A stretch of DNA of 64,000 bases. Source: Paraburkholderia madseniana. GTDB lineage: Bacteria > Pseudomonadota > Gammaproteobacteria > Burkholderiales > Burkholderiaceae. The DNA is taken from the NCBI RefSeq assembly GCF_009690905.1, contig NZ_VOSW01000014.1, forward strand, positions 1 through 64,000, written 5' to 3'. Made by a program: the position numbers and the translations under genes. The notes beneath the pieces were generated by a model that ran no database searches, was not told the origin of the DNA, and was given only the letters and a program-made list of their open reading frames with translations. The first letter of the stretch is position 1. Every line of letters begins with the position of its first letter. This document shows, in pieces, positions 47,219 through 59,200 of the stretch.

Positions 47219-50200
47219 ATGTTGTACATAGACGGCATCGGTATGGGCGCGAACTGGCAGAACTTCCTGGCCAACGCGCTCGACACGCTCGACAAGCCGC
47301 AACCGGTGCCCCCCGCGAACAACAGCAGCGGCTCGCAAAACCCGGTCGTAGCGCCGATCCCGGTACCGGCCGGCCCGAACGTCGACCCGAACCAGCCGAC
47401 TAACGAGGAAATCAGCGCCGCCAGCAATCTGATCCAGAGCCTCGCTGACCAGTACCGCCCAAAGCCGCCCGACATCACCGTCGACGACGATCAGACCAAG
47501 GCCGCCCAGCAGGCCATACAGGGCGCGCAGACCCAGTACGACAATGCGTTCGCGAACGAGAAAGCGAAGCAAGGCGTGCTGATGATGATGCATCACGACC
47601 CGGAGACGACGTCCGCCGACCTGAAACAGGCGGAAGCCGACTACACGAGCGCCCGCGACGCGACGCAAAAGGCTCAGCGCGAGCTGAACGTGACAGCCGA
47701 TGCGGGCTACATGCTTGCGTACGGAAAGCAGGCCGACGCCGATCAGGCGACGGCCGACGCAGCGAAAGGCGATGTCGCCGACAAGCTGAAAGCGCTGAAG
47801 GCACTCATTCCCGGAGCGAGCACCAACGATAACTACGTTCCCAACCCGCAAGACATCAAGACCGCAGCCGACAAGCCCGCCGCCCAGGCTGCCTACGACG
47901 CATGGCAGATCGCCGACGCCAAGGAGACCGCCGCCCTGAGCGCAAGCAGCGCGGACATAGCGAATTCAAATCTCGCCTATGCGCAGCTCCAGTCGTATGC
48001 ATCGAACCCGGATTACAAGGACGCCATGGTTGCCGGCGTCGGCCGGTTGAACGACGCACTCGCGCCACTCGGCCTGCAACTGAATGCGCCGGCAGCGCTC
48101 GACGATCAGCAGCAGGCCAGCGCGAACGTGAACGACGTCGCGAAGGTCGCCAATCTCGCGAACGCATGGACCAACGCAGCGGCCGACGCGCTCACGCTCG
48201 CGAACGCACAAGCGGCGAGCGATGGCGACACCGGAAAATTCGGCGGCCCGGTCATCGCGAGCGAACACATATTCGAATATGATCAGAGCGCGCTGACTCA
48301 CGCGCAGGCCGCCGCGGCGACAAGCGGCAGTTACCTGCAGATGCTGGTCGCCGACGGCAATGTCGACACCGCGCGCGCCGCTGTCAGCAATGTGCAAGGC
48401 AGGTACCTCAAGTCGGAGGCAGGCGCCGATCTCAGCACGGCGCAACAACAGGCGCAACTCGCACACGACAACTTCGTCGCGACGTTCGGCGGTTCGCTCG
48501 CGCTTCAGTATGCCGACACCACCCAGGCCATCACCGACAAGACGGCAAACAACCCGCTCAACGTTGATCCGAAAACGATGCAGTCCGTCGTGTCGGCGTT
48601 GCGCGCGGCGGACGGCCGGCTGGCCGATTCCGTCAACGAGCGGTCCGCACAGAACGCGGTCAGCGCCGCGCAATCGGACTCTGACAGCAAGAAGTTCTCG
48701 CTCTCGCTGGTCCAGGGCCAGTACGACGACTGGAACCAGCAGCACGGCCGCACGACGCAGTCCGACAACACCGACCGGCCGCCCCGCCCGGGAACTCCCG
48801 TCAATCCCTATGGGCAGGCGCTTGCGGATGCTCAAAACGCCTCCACCCAAGCGGATACCGTGCTCGGGCAAGCGAAGATCACCTCGGAACTGATGCATCA
48901 ACAAGTGTTGATGGATCAGTTCCGGGCCAGCCTGCCGGACAATCTGCTGAACCCCAAGTCGGAAAGCGACCAGGCCGATTATCAGAAGAGAATCCACGAC
49001 TTCTACGAGCAGCATCGCAGCGACATGTCCCAATCGCTGCTCGACTCGGTCAGTCAGAGCACGCTGAAAGGACAATCCGCCAGCTTCGGCGACACAGGTG
49101 CGAACCCGCTCACCGCAGACCAGGAGCGCAACCTGATCGGCACCGCGCTCGGCCTGCAGCCGGACGGGCCACCTGTGGACAACAGCGCGCAGTCCAGTGA
49201 CCCCAACAGCCCGGCACCGATCGACAAGACGCTCCACTACAGTGGCGACGCACTTTCGGCGATCAACAAGGTGCGCGATGAAATCATGAAGGTCGGCGGC
49301 GCGAATGCCCAGGTTAGCGTGATGCCAGTTGTCTATGCGTCGCAAGACAGCGGGATGGCAACGACCTCGCTCTTCAAGGTGACCAACCCGAGTGGCTCCA
49401 CGTATTACATAGACCAGGAAGGCGCGAAGTACACGAGCACCAACGACTACGTCGACAACAACCATCTGTCGGCAAGCGGCACGCTCGATATCGCGACCGG
49501 TTACGACGCGAACGGCGTGCTGCAGATAAAACAAAGCGAGGCCCATCACGAGGGTTGGCTGGAGAAGCTCGGCGCCAGCAATCTGAACCTCCTGACACTC
49601 GCCGGAGGGATGGCGCTCGACCTCGTCGGCGGGCTGCTGGACGCGTCCGTCGTGCTCGCGCCGCTGGGCGTCACGCTCGATGTCGTCGGGACAGGCATGA
49701 TCTGGGGATCAGTGGGCGCCTCCGCCTTGAACGCGGGAAATGACCTCTACCAACGCGCCCAGCACGACCAGAGCATGAGCATCACCGATCCAGGCGCGCG
49801 CTCGGACTACATCAACCTGCTGCCGCTCGGCGCGGCGGGCGCGGCGAAGGGGATCAAGGTTCTCGCGGAAGGGAGCAGGATCGCGAAGCTCGCCGAAGGG
49901 GCTGCCAAGGTGTCCGCATGGGGAGGCGCAATCGACGCCGGCCGCCAGACCATCACCGATGCGGTGACCGGTCACACTGACCGCGTCGCCGGTGATGTCG
50001 GGTCGGTCCTGGAAAACGTCGTCTTGCTCAAGGGCCATGAAAAGCTGGAGGGATGGTCGCAAGGCCTCATCCGCCGCAACGTGCCGTACGGGCTGAAAGG
50101 CGATGGGGGCGCCGTCAGGGTGGACGGACAGAAACTTGGTGTGTATGCAGGTCCCAAGGCCATTGCGGCGCACAACTACCTGACGCTCGATCGCACGGCT

Positions 50201-53200
50201 GCGACCCTTGACGGACGGACCGTCGGCGTTGCCCGAGACGGCACGTTGATGGTCGGCCACAAGGCGATCTCCTATGACGGGATGCCGGTGCGTGTGCGCA
50301 GCCCAGGCAATCCGGACCAGGTCAAGCAGGACACTTTATTTGTCGACCAGGACGGCAACATATCGAAATACACCTACAACCGCTTCGGCCCATCGAAGAC
50401 CGAGGCGACGGGGGAGAAGATCACGTTCGGCACCGACGGCTCGCTTACCCTCTCCGACAACCTCTCGCTCGCCAGCACGAAAAATACCCTGCTGCCGAGC
50501 GCGCCCGCTCCCAAGCCGCCCGCATCCAGGCAAAACCAGAATCAGAACGCTAGTCAGAGTTCGAACCCAACCCAGAACGGCGGCAACAGCACATCCGACA
50601 CGCAGGCGATCGAGGCTTCCGCCACCACCGCAGCCGAAACCGCGACCACTGCGCAGACCGTAGAGAGCCGCGTGAATCAGGGCTCAGCGCAGATTCTCGA
50701 GCAGCAACAGGAAAGCGCGATCAGCCGTAACGACGACACCCGTGCCGACCAGCGTCGCAGCGATCAACAGCAGGTGCAGTTTCGCCGCATCGTCGACCCG
50801 AGCAGCAGCGCCGGAGCCGGTGCACCCAGCGAAGCGTCACCGGTCAGCTTCAAGGCGCGCATCGTAGCGTCCGTGCTGAACGCGGACGAACCCATGCCCG
50901 TTCAGCGCAGCCTGATTGACAGCATACCCACGGGTGAGCCGCCGCAAGCAGATCCGACCGCTCTGCCCTTCGACAGCAGTCACAGTATCTATGTCGTTCG
51001 TGCGGCGGGCATGCCGGAAAGCGCGCCTCGCACTGCCGCCGTGCCGCCGCGCAATCTCTCCAGTTCCCCGGAAGCGGAGCCGCCGGTTGCAAACAGCAAA
51101 GCGCTCTCCGGCAGCGCGCCCAACGCGTCGGGACCGATCGATCTCTCCGATCATGTCGGCGAACTGGCCGGTTACACGGTGCAGAAAGGTGCCGTCATCA
51201 AGCCGGCATCCACCGCAAGCTTCATGGTCTCCAAGGCGTCCGCCCCTAAGGTCCAGCAGCGTGGACCGGCGACGCAGGCCGAATTCAACAGCCTTGAGCA
51301 ATGGCGCCTCCTGTCATTGCAAACGCGGACGGCGAACGGCTTGCTGAGCCCGTCCAACCGGATTGTCGCGCGCCTGACGGTGCCCAACGAAATACGCGTC
51401 AACCGCGAAACCGCTTTGGAAACGCAGGGCTTAAGCCTCGCTGACGAGGTCACGCCGAACGAAACGAACCTCGCGGCGCCCAGCGTGTCGAGCGAGCCTG
51501 GGAACGCCGCGACATCCGAACCCGAGCGCCACGCCGGCACGCTCGTCGCCGCGGGCGCGGGGTCGCGCGCCGGCCTTCAGATGCCGCACCCCGCCATGGC
51601 TGACGGTGCCGGCGCCGCGGATGCGCCAAAGCCCAGACTGATCGAACGCATCCAGATGCGCATGGGCGGCGCGCCGCTGCCCAACGAGGTGAGCGCGCTT
51701 GTCCAGCAATCGGGCACGCTCTCACAACAACTGCGCCTGCTCAACGAGAACGGCTGGAAAGTGCGGCGCGGCAAGCCCGGCAACGGCAGCCGGATCGACA
51801 TGAAACGGCGCCGCGTGACGATCGACGGCCGCGTGCGCGATCCTGGCGCTGCGACCTATGTGCTCGCGCACGAAACCCAGCACGCGGTTGAAGCCGCAAC
51901 CGGCACGCTCGGTCTCGACTACAGCGGCAAGCGGCAATTCACCCGCAGCGCGCTGGAAGCAGAAGCGCGCGCGCAGTTGAACGCCTTCGAGTCACGCTAC
52001 GAAATCTCGCTCTCGGGCGGTGGCGACATCGGCGAACATGCGGGGTTGCCCGAGTCCATCGAACGCGAATACAGCAACTGGCAGGCGGGCGATCGCGCCG
52101 GGCTCGCGCAGCGCCTGTCCGCGGCGTTTGCCGAGGCGCCGGTTTCCATCCAGGACGGCAAGACCTACCAAGCGTTTTACGATGAGGTCTGGGCAAGCCA
52201 GAACGCCCGCACGATGCCCGCTCCCAACGCCACCGAAGCGCGCTTGCCGGCTACGTTCCGGGAGCGCACCGACTGGTCGCGCGAGAACGCGCAGGAGGAC
52301 TCGCCGTTCGAGGGCTCGCTGCTCTCCGGCAAGCACCCCGACCACTCGTTGCAGATGGGCCCGGTCACGATGCATCAGTACGAAGGGCAGAATCTCTACG
52401 TGGTGCGCGGCTCCGGCACAGCCCAAGGCGAGCTTCACATCGGCGATGGGCCGCTGCTCTCGGGCCATGAGTTCACGGTGCGCTCACGCTATACGTTTCC
52501 CGAGCCGTACGAGATGCGCGAGCCAGTCATCCTGTCGGTGGCAAACGCAGAACTGAAATTCGCGCCGGAACTCGCGAACGTCTGGCAAAAATCGATTTTC
52601 GTCGCGCCTGAGGGCGCGATCGGCAGCGACGGCCAATTGCGCGCAACAAATGGTTACCTGCGCATCGACCCCGCGCCGTATCAGTTGCGCGACCTCGGCC
52701 CGCTGACCGCCAACACCAACGGCATCTTCTTCGACGGCGAGGCCCACAGCCCCGTCGACCTCGCCGAGCACCTGGGCGCGCTGATCGGCTTCGGCGTCCA
52801 GAAAGGCGGCTTCGAACTGGGCGCGAACGCGGTGGTCGGCGTGTATTCGCAAGGGGGGACGACCGCAGCGGATCATGTGCAAGCGGCAACGACCGAATTC
52901 GAGAGCCTTGAGAGGCTCCGCTTCCTGGGGCTCAGGACACTGACCATGGACGGCGTGTTCAGCGTGGCCAACCGCGTCGCGGTGCTGTACCAGCCGCGCG
53001 GCGAAGTGCACAGCCACGAGGTGGAGGCCGCTTACGCGCATCTGCGCAACCAGTTCACCAGTCGCGAAGTCGCGGCCGGCAAGCTGCCTGCGAACATCCG
53101 CCGCACAACGCTGGATCAGTTCGATACGATCCGCAGGATCGTCACGCAAGAGAAGCTCGCGTTCGACTTCCAGGGTATCTACCGCGACGCCCATTTCTAT

Positions 53201-56200
53201 TTGAGCGATCCGAACCGGATCGAATACGGGGCCGACGAATATCACGACGCGGTGCTGCAAAAGATCGACGAGCAGATCAACGCGATCGCACGCGGCATTG
53301 CCGAACGCAAGATTCTGGTCGACGGCGCACCGCTCGAAATGCCGCATCCGGCGATGGCCGAAAAAGGCCCGTACAGCAGCAAGCCAGGGCTCATCGACCG
53401 CATTCGGATGCGTCTCTTCGGCGCGCCACTGCCTGACGAAGTGAGCGCTCTCGTGTCCCAGTCGAGCACGCTGTCGAACCAGTTGCGAATGCTCGACAGC
53501 AAGGGCTGGAAGGTTGTCCGCGGCAAGCCGGGCAGCGGTAGCCGGATCAGTACGAAGACGAAAACCGTGACGATCGACGGCGGATTGCGCGACGCCGGCA
53601 GCATGACCTATGTGCTCGCGCATGAAGCCCGGCACGCGGTAGAAGCGGCGACCGGCACGCTCGGCCTCGACTACGGCGGACAGGGCCGCTTCACGCGCAG
53701 TGCGCTGCAGGCGGAAGCCCGCGCGCAATTGAATGCCTTCGAGGCACGCTACCAGATCTCGCTTGCGAGCGGCGTCGATATCGCCGCGCGCACGAGCCTG
53801 CCTGAGGCGATCGAACGGGAATACGGCAACTGGGCGACGGGCGATCGCGCCGAACTCACGCAGCGCCTGTCCGAAGCCTTTGCCGAGGCGCCGGTTTCCG
53901 TCAAGGGCGGCAAGACCTATCAGACGTTCTACGACGAAGTATGGGCGCGTCAGAAGACCCACACGCCGAGCGCGATGACGAGCCCGGATGGCATACCCCA
54001 CCCTGACGGCCAGACACAGGGCGCCGCTGCCGGTGCTAGCGACGCGGACGGCGTGCCCAGATCCTCCCCGGCCCTCGATCAGCCGCCCCTCTATGCCAGC
54101 GAGACGCACGACGATCTGACGGGGATACCGAAGGTCATCCATCCAGCAGACAGGATCACGAGCGCGCCGCCGCTTGCAGAGCATGGCGTGCGCAAGCTTT
54201 CGGTCGGCCATCCCGCGTTCGATTTCTCATCGACTCCGGAGAACACCTACGAGTCGGTCACGCTCAGACCCGGCTTCGCCGACGCGTTGACGAACCGGCC
54301 CGGCGTGCTGGGTGACGTCGCACGCGTGATGCGTCCTGGCGGTAGAGTGACTCTCGAGCGCCCGAGCGGCTTGCTCGAGGAGCCGGATCCCCGCGCGGCG
54401 ATCGACGCGACAGCGCGTGAACTCGAAGCAGCCGGCTTCGTGAATGTGCGCACGGAGTTCGTCACGGGCGATGGCTCGACGGTCGATCTGGGCAACCTGT
54501 CCAACGACCCAGGTTCGCTCGATCCCGAGGCCGGCTATTTGCGCTTTAGCGGTGACGTGCGCGCCGAACCAGCGAATGCGCATGACGGTCTCCGCAAACT
54601 GCTCGCACAGGCGCTGGCGCAAGGTGTCGGGTCGGCAGACGATGTTTACGGGCTCTACAACAAAGTCCCAGCGCAAGAGGCTGCCCGGTTCTCGCTAAGT
54701 GCCGACCAGCAAGGCCGATATCTCGATCAGCTCCGGCAACTGGCCGGGGAACGACCTGACGGATCGGCAGAAGCCGTGCAGACCAGCGCGGGAGTCCATG
54801 ACTCCATCGCGGATTTCCTCGCGAAAAATCCCGGTTTCGGCGGGGGCTATTACCACTTCATGCCGCCTGAAGGCGTCGGCCCGGAATACGACGATGTTCA
54901 GGAGCGGGTGTACATCAACGCTACGCCGGAACATGCGCCCGACGTGATGCGATTCCTGGTCAAGGACATCATGGACCGGCCGGAGGATTTTCCGGGCGTC
55001 TATAGCGCGAAGATCGCGGGCCCGAAATCGGCGCCCGGACGCTCGGAAAATATCGTCGTCTACACCAAGGACGCGCACGACCGTCAACCGGTCGTCGACG
55101 CACTGGCAGCGTATCAGCAAGCTCATCCGGACCACTTCCGCAGCGACGTGCCGCATATGACGGAGGGCGCGCTGCGCGGTGTTTCGACCGCCGCCGAAGT
55201 CAGCGCAGACATGAAAACGAAGGCTCGCGAAGCCATCGCGAGTGTGCGTGGCGTCGACGTATCCGAGGTACAGGACGACTTCAGTTTCGGTGAGCAACGA
55301 GCCGAAGCGATCTGGCTCGCGCTGCGCGATACGCGCGCCCGGCAGAACGAAGCGGGCCCGAATTTCGACGCAGCCGCCTATCTGCGCGCACGTACTGGGC
55401 AGCGGCTAGCGCAGTTCGGCGTGGACCCGAGCAATCCCGCGCGCAATCTTGCGCCAGCCGACTACGTTTCCGTCGACGCCCATGCCGTGGACGAGCGAAC
55501 GGTCAGGCTGACAACGGTGGACGGCCACGCAGTCGATGTGCGCGTGTACGGCGGAGCGAGAGGCGCACGGCCAACGCGGCTCGCCGATATTCGCATGCCC
55601 GGTCAGCCCGACAGCCGGCAACCCTTCGAACTCCTGCACGATCCCGAGACGGGTGAGCCGGCAATCATCCGGCGCATCATGGGCGCAGCCGAAAGTCCCG
55701 AGCCGCAGCCCACGCCCGCCGCGACGCCGTCCGTGCGGCCGGTTGACACTGTCCTCGATAAGGTAGAGGCCCTCGCCGAGGGCAAGCGCGTGGTCGTATT
55801 CGGTGGCTATTCCGGGCTCGGCTACCGGGACGTCGATGCGCTCAAGGCGCACATCGCGTCGACGCTGGACGCTGAAGTGGCCGCGCACGGCGCGGAGAAC
55901 CTGCTGGTGGTTGCGGGCGCAACGAGTGACGGCATAGGCGTTGCGTACGAAGTCGCGAAGAGCCACGGCCTGGCGACGGCCGGCATCGTCTCGGAAGCGG
56001 CACGCGAATTCGGCGCCTCGCCGTATTGCGACCAGGTCATCTACGTGCCGGACCCGCATGAAAACTGGCAGGTGATGGCGCCCGACGGCCGCTCGTACAT
56101 GCTTTCGATCGCGCAGGACAACGGCATCTACTACGCCTTCGGCGGCGGCGACGTGACCGTCGCCGAATTGGCCGAAGCGCGCGAGCGCAACATCCCGACC

Positions 56201-59200
56201 GAGGTCGACGCGTCTTTCGAGCCCGATCAGGACAAGCTGAACAAACGTCTGGAGCGCGCCCCCGACACCAACCCGACGCCGGTGCGCACGTGGCTCGCTG
56301 GCGGCGTGCGCCACGCCGGCACGACCCCCGTGCCCGCCGATAGCTCGGAACGCTTGCCGTCGAGCTTCGATGAACGCGTCGCCTACAGCCTCGCCCACGC
56401 GCGACCGGAGTCGCCGTTCGCGGGCGGCGACTATGCCCCCCGCCCCTCGCTGATAACGCGCATCCTGATGCGCTTTCGGGGCGTGCCGGTCTCAGGCGAT
56501 GTCAGCGCGCTCGCGCAGCACTCGAGCCTGCTTTCCGAACACATGCGCCTGCTGAGCGATCATGGCTGGCAGGTCAAGATGGGCCGCGTAGGCGGCGGCA
56601 GCAAGATCAACGAGCGCAGGAAGCAGATCGTGATCGACGGCGGCCTGCGTCGCACCGGCAGCATTGTCTATTCGCTCGCGCACGAGGTCGGTCACGCGGT
56701 CGATGCCATCAACGGCACACTCGGACTCGACGGCAGTGGCAAGGAGGCGTTCGTCGAGAGCGCGCTCGAGGCCGAGGCGCGCGCGCAGGCGCTCGCCTTC
56801 CGGGTGCGCGACGAAATCAAGGCGGCCAAAGAGATCGATATCGCCGAACACGTCCGCCTGCCGGATGCAATCGAACGTGAAGCCGGCCGCGCCCGCGCCG
56901 ACGACCCCGCCTCGCTCGAACGGCTCGCTGCCGCCTTCGCCGATGCGCCGACTTCGCTCAAAGGCAACCGCACGTATCGGCAGCACTACGAAGCGGCATG
57001 GGCGAAGCAGCGGATGCGCTGGCACACCGCGGACGGCATTGAGATGCCTGCTCCGACCACGCCGAATCCACCGGCTGTGCCGGGCGGCTCGGCGCCCGCG
57101 GAACGCGCGGCGCGGTGGCTCGACGCACGCGGGTTGCGCAAGCTGCAGCGGGTGGAAGGCGCACGCGTGTCGAACCTCGCGGACCTCGCGGTAGAAGCAG
57201 GCCCCGGCGCCCATGTGCTGATCGCGGAGCGCAGCGCACGCCGCGCCGGCGAGCAGCCGACGTTCATCGCGCACACGCAGCTCGACGAACACGGCGTACC
57301 CGGCGAAATCCACCCAACAGCGCCCGGCGGCAAGTTGCCGCCGGTGGTGAAGCGCGCCCTCAGCCACCTGGACACGTCGAACAAGAGCGTCAAGGCGCGC
57401 GGCAAGCTCGATTTCTATCTCTCACCGGTGCCGCTCGAGACGCTGAACGCGTTCGGCGGCGCAGCCGAGATCGCCGAAACGGGCGTGCCGGAGACGGAGA
57501 AGCTGCCGGTCGCCGCGACAGGCGTCAGCCAGCAAGTCGCGGAAACCATCGGCAAGCTGGCTGGCGTCCAGCATTTCGCCAGCGCCAGGCAGGCCGCAAA
57601 CCATGCCGTCCACGATACCGACACGATCTATGCGGTCGACGCGAAGACCGGTGTCCCGTTAGGCCACGCGCGCAAAATCGACGACGCCTGGCAATACACG
57701 GAGAATGCGCCGGTTGCCGGAACCCGTGTCGCGCCAGCGAAGCTGAAGAGCGCGTTCCGCGAGCACGTGGGCCGCGTGCCGATGCCGTGGACGTCGCGAA
57801 AAGGTGTGCGCTTCGTGATTAGCGACCAGTCGCCCGAAACGGTCGAGGCGTTCGGCGGCTTCGACCCGATGCTATCGAAGCGCGCCGCGCGCAAGGCGGA
57901 GAAGCCAGCCAGGGATCCGCACCGCAGCGGCGCCGATCTGACGCTGCTCGGCATCTACAGAGGCCGGGCCCGACTGCACGCGCTCGCGCGACTGCGCGAA
58001 GCTCAGCGCGCGGCGCACCGAACGGAAGCGGCCGCCCGGAAAGTGAGCCCGGTAACGCGAGGCATCGCGCCAAACCTGCTGCCGGAACAGCCCCTCCACG
58101 CGGTCAATTTTCGCGGCATCAACTTCGTGCATTTGCTGCGAGCCTCGGAACTCGGCGCGATCAAAGAGGGCAAGCACCATATCTATGTGTACGACAGTGA
58201 AGGCGACATCGCACACATGACGAACAATGCGCGCGGCCGCCTCGAAATGCGCGGCAAAGAACTGCGCTGGTTCGGCGACTGGAAGCATCACGACGCGAAC
58301 GCGCCCGGAGTATCGATCGACGAATCGCCGATCGGCCGCGGTCCGCACGGCGCCAACATGCAGTTCCTGTTGACCGAGCTCGACCCCAAGGCACTGGAAG
58401 CGCATGCCAAAGCCAACAAGGGCATCGGTCTGCTCGGCGCGCGCAGGAGGACCACCGATATCGAGATCAAGCCGTACCAGCCGGCACTCTCGAGCGCGAC
58501 GGTCACCGAATTGATCGCACGCTACGGCAAGATCAAGGAATCGTGGCTGTTCCCGCAGCTCGCGGCCCTCAAGGAATATGCGAGCCGCAAGCGCAACGCC
58601 TCCGCTACGCCAGTCGAACTCACCGATGCCGCAGTCGACCGGGTGCCCGACGTCGTGGTGGCCGACGCGACCCAGTGGAAAGCACTTCACCTGCCGCTGC
58701 ACGTCGCACGCGACGACTCGCCCAACGGCTTGTCGCAGTTTTCGCCGCTGCCGACGAGGCGCGCTGCCAGGCTTCTGGACACGGCAACCGGTTGGCAAGC
58801 CAGGCTGCTTCGCAACTACGTGCGCGCGGGCAGACGTCTGAGCGTGGCGACGGTCAGCGATACGAAACTCATACGGCACTTTCTCGCCGCGGACCCTGCG
58901 GTTCAGGATCGCGTCGCGCCGATGGGACGGGCGTTTACGCTGCTCGACAATCCCGAGCAGGCTGTCGAGAGAGTCAAGCGCACCGGCGGGGCGATGCCCG
59001 TCGTCACGCTCGTGGTCGATCCGAATACGCTGAACGCGGCGCAGGGCAAGAAGCATGATCCCCAGTTCGTTGCGGCGGTCAAAAGGCTCGGTGCGTTGAA
59101 AGGGGCGACTGTCGACTATGAAAACGGCGTGATCCGCGGCGCCAACAATGAGGTTCTGCCGCTCGACCATCTCAACGAGAAAACGCTCTTCGCCTGGCTC

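Noticed and set aside
52484..54211. 575-codon minus-strand frame opposite the giant gene
   Set aside because: Same reason: shadow of the plus-strand frame, no ribosome binding site, no family features.
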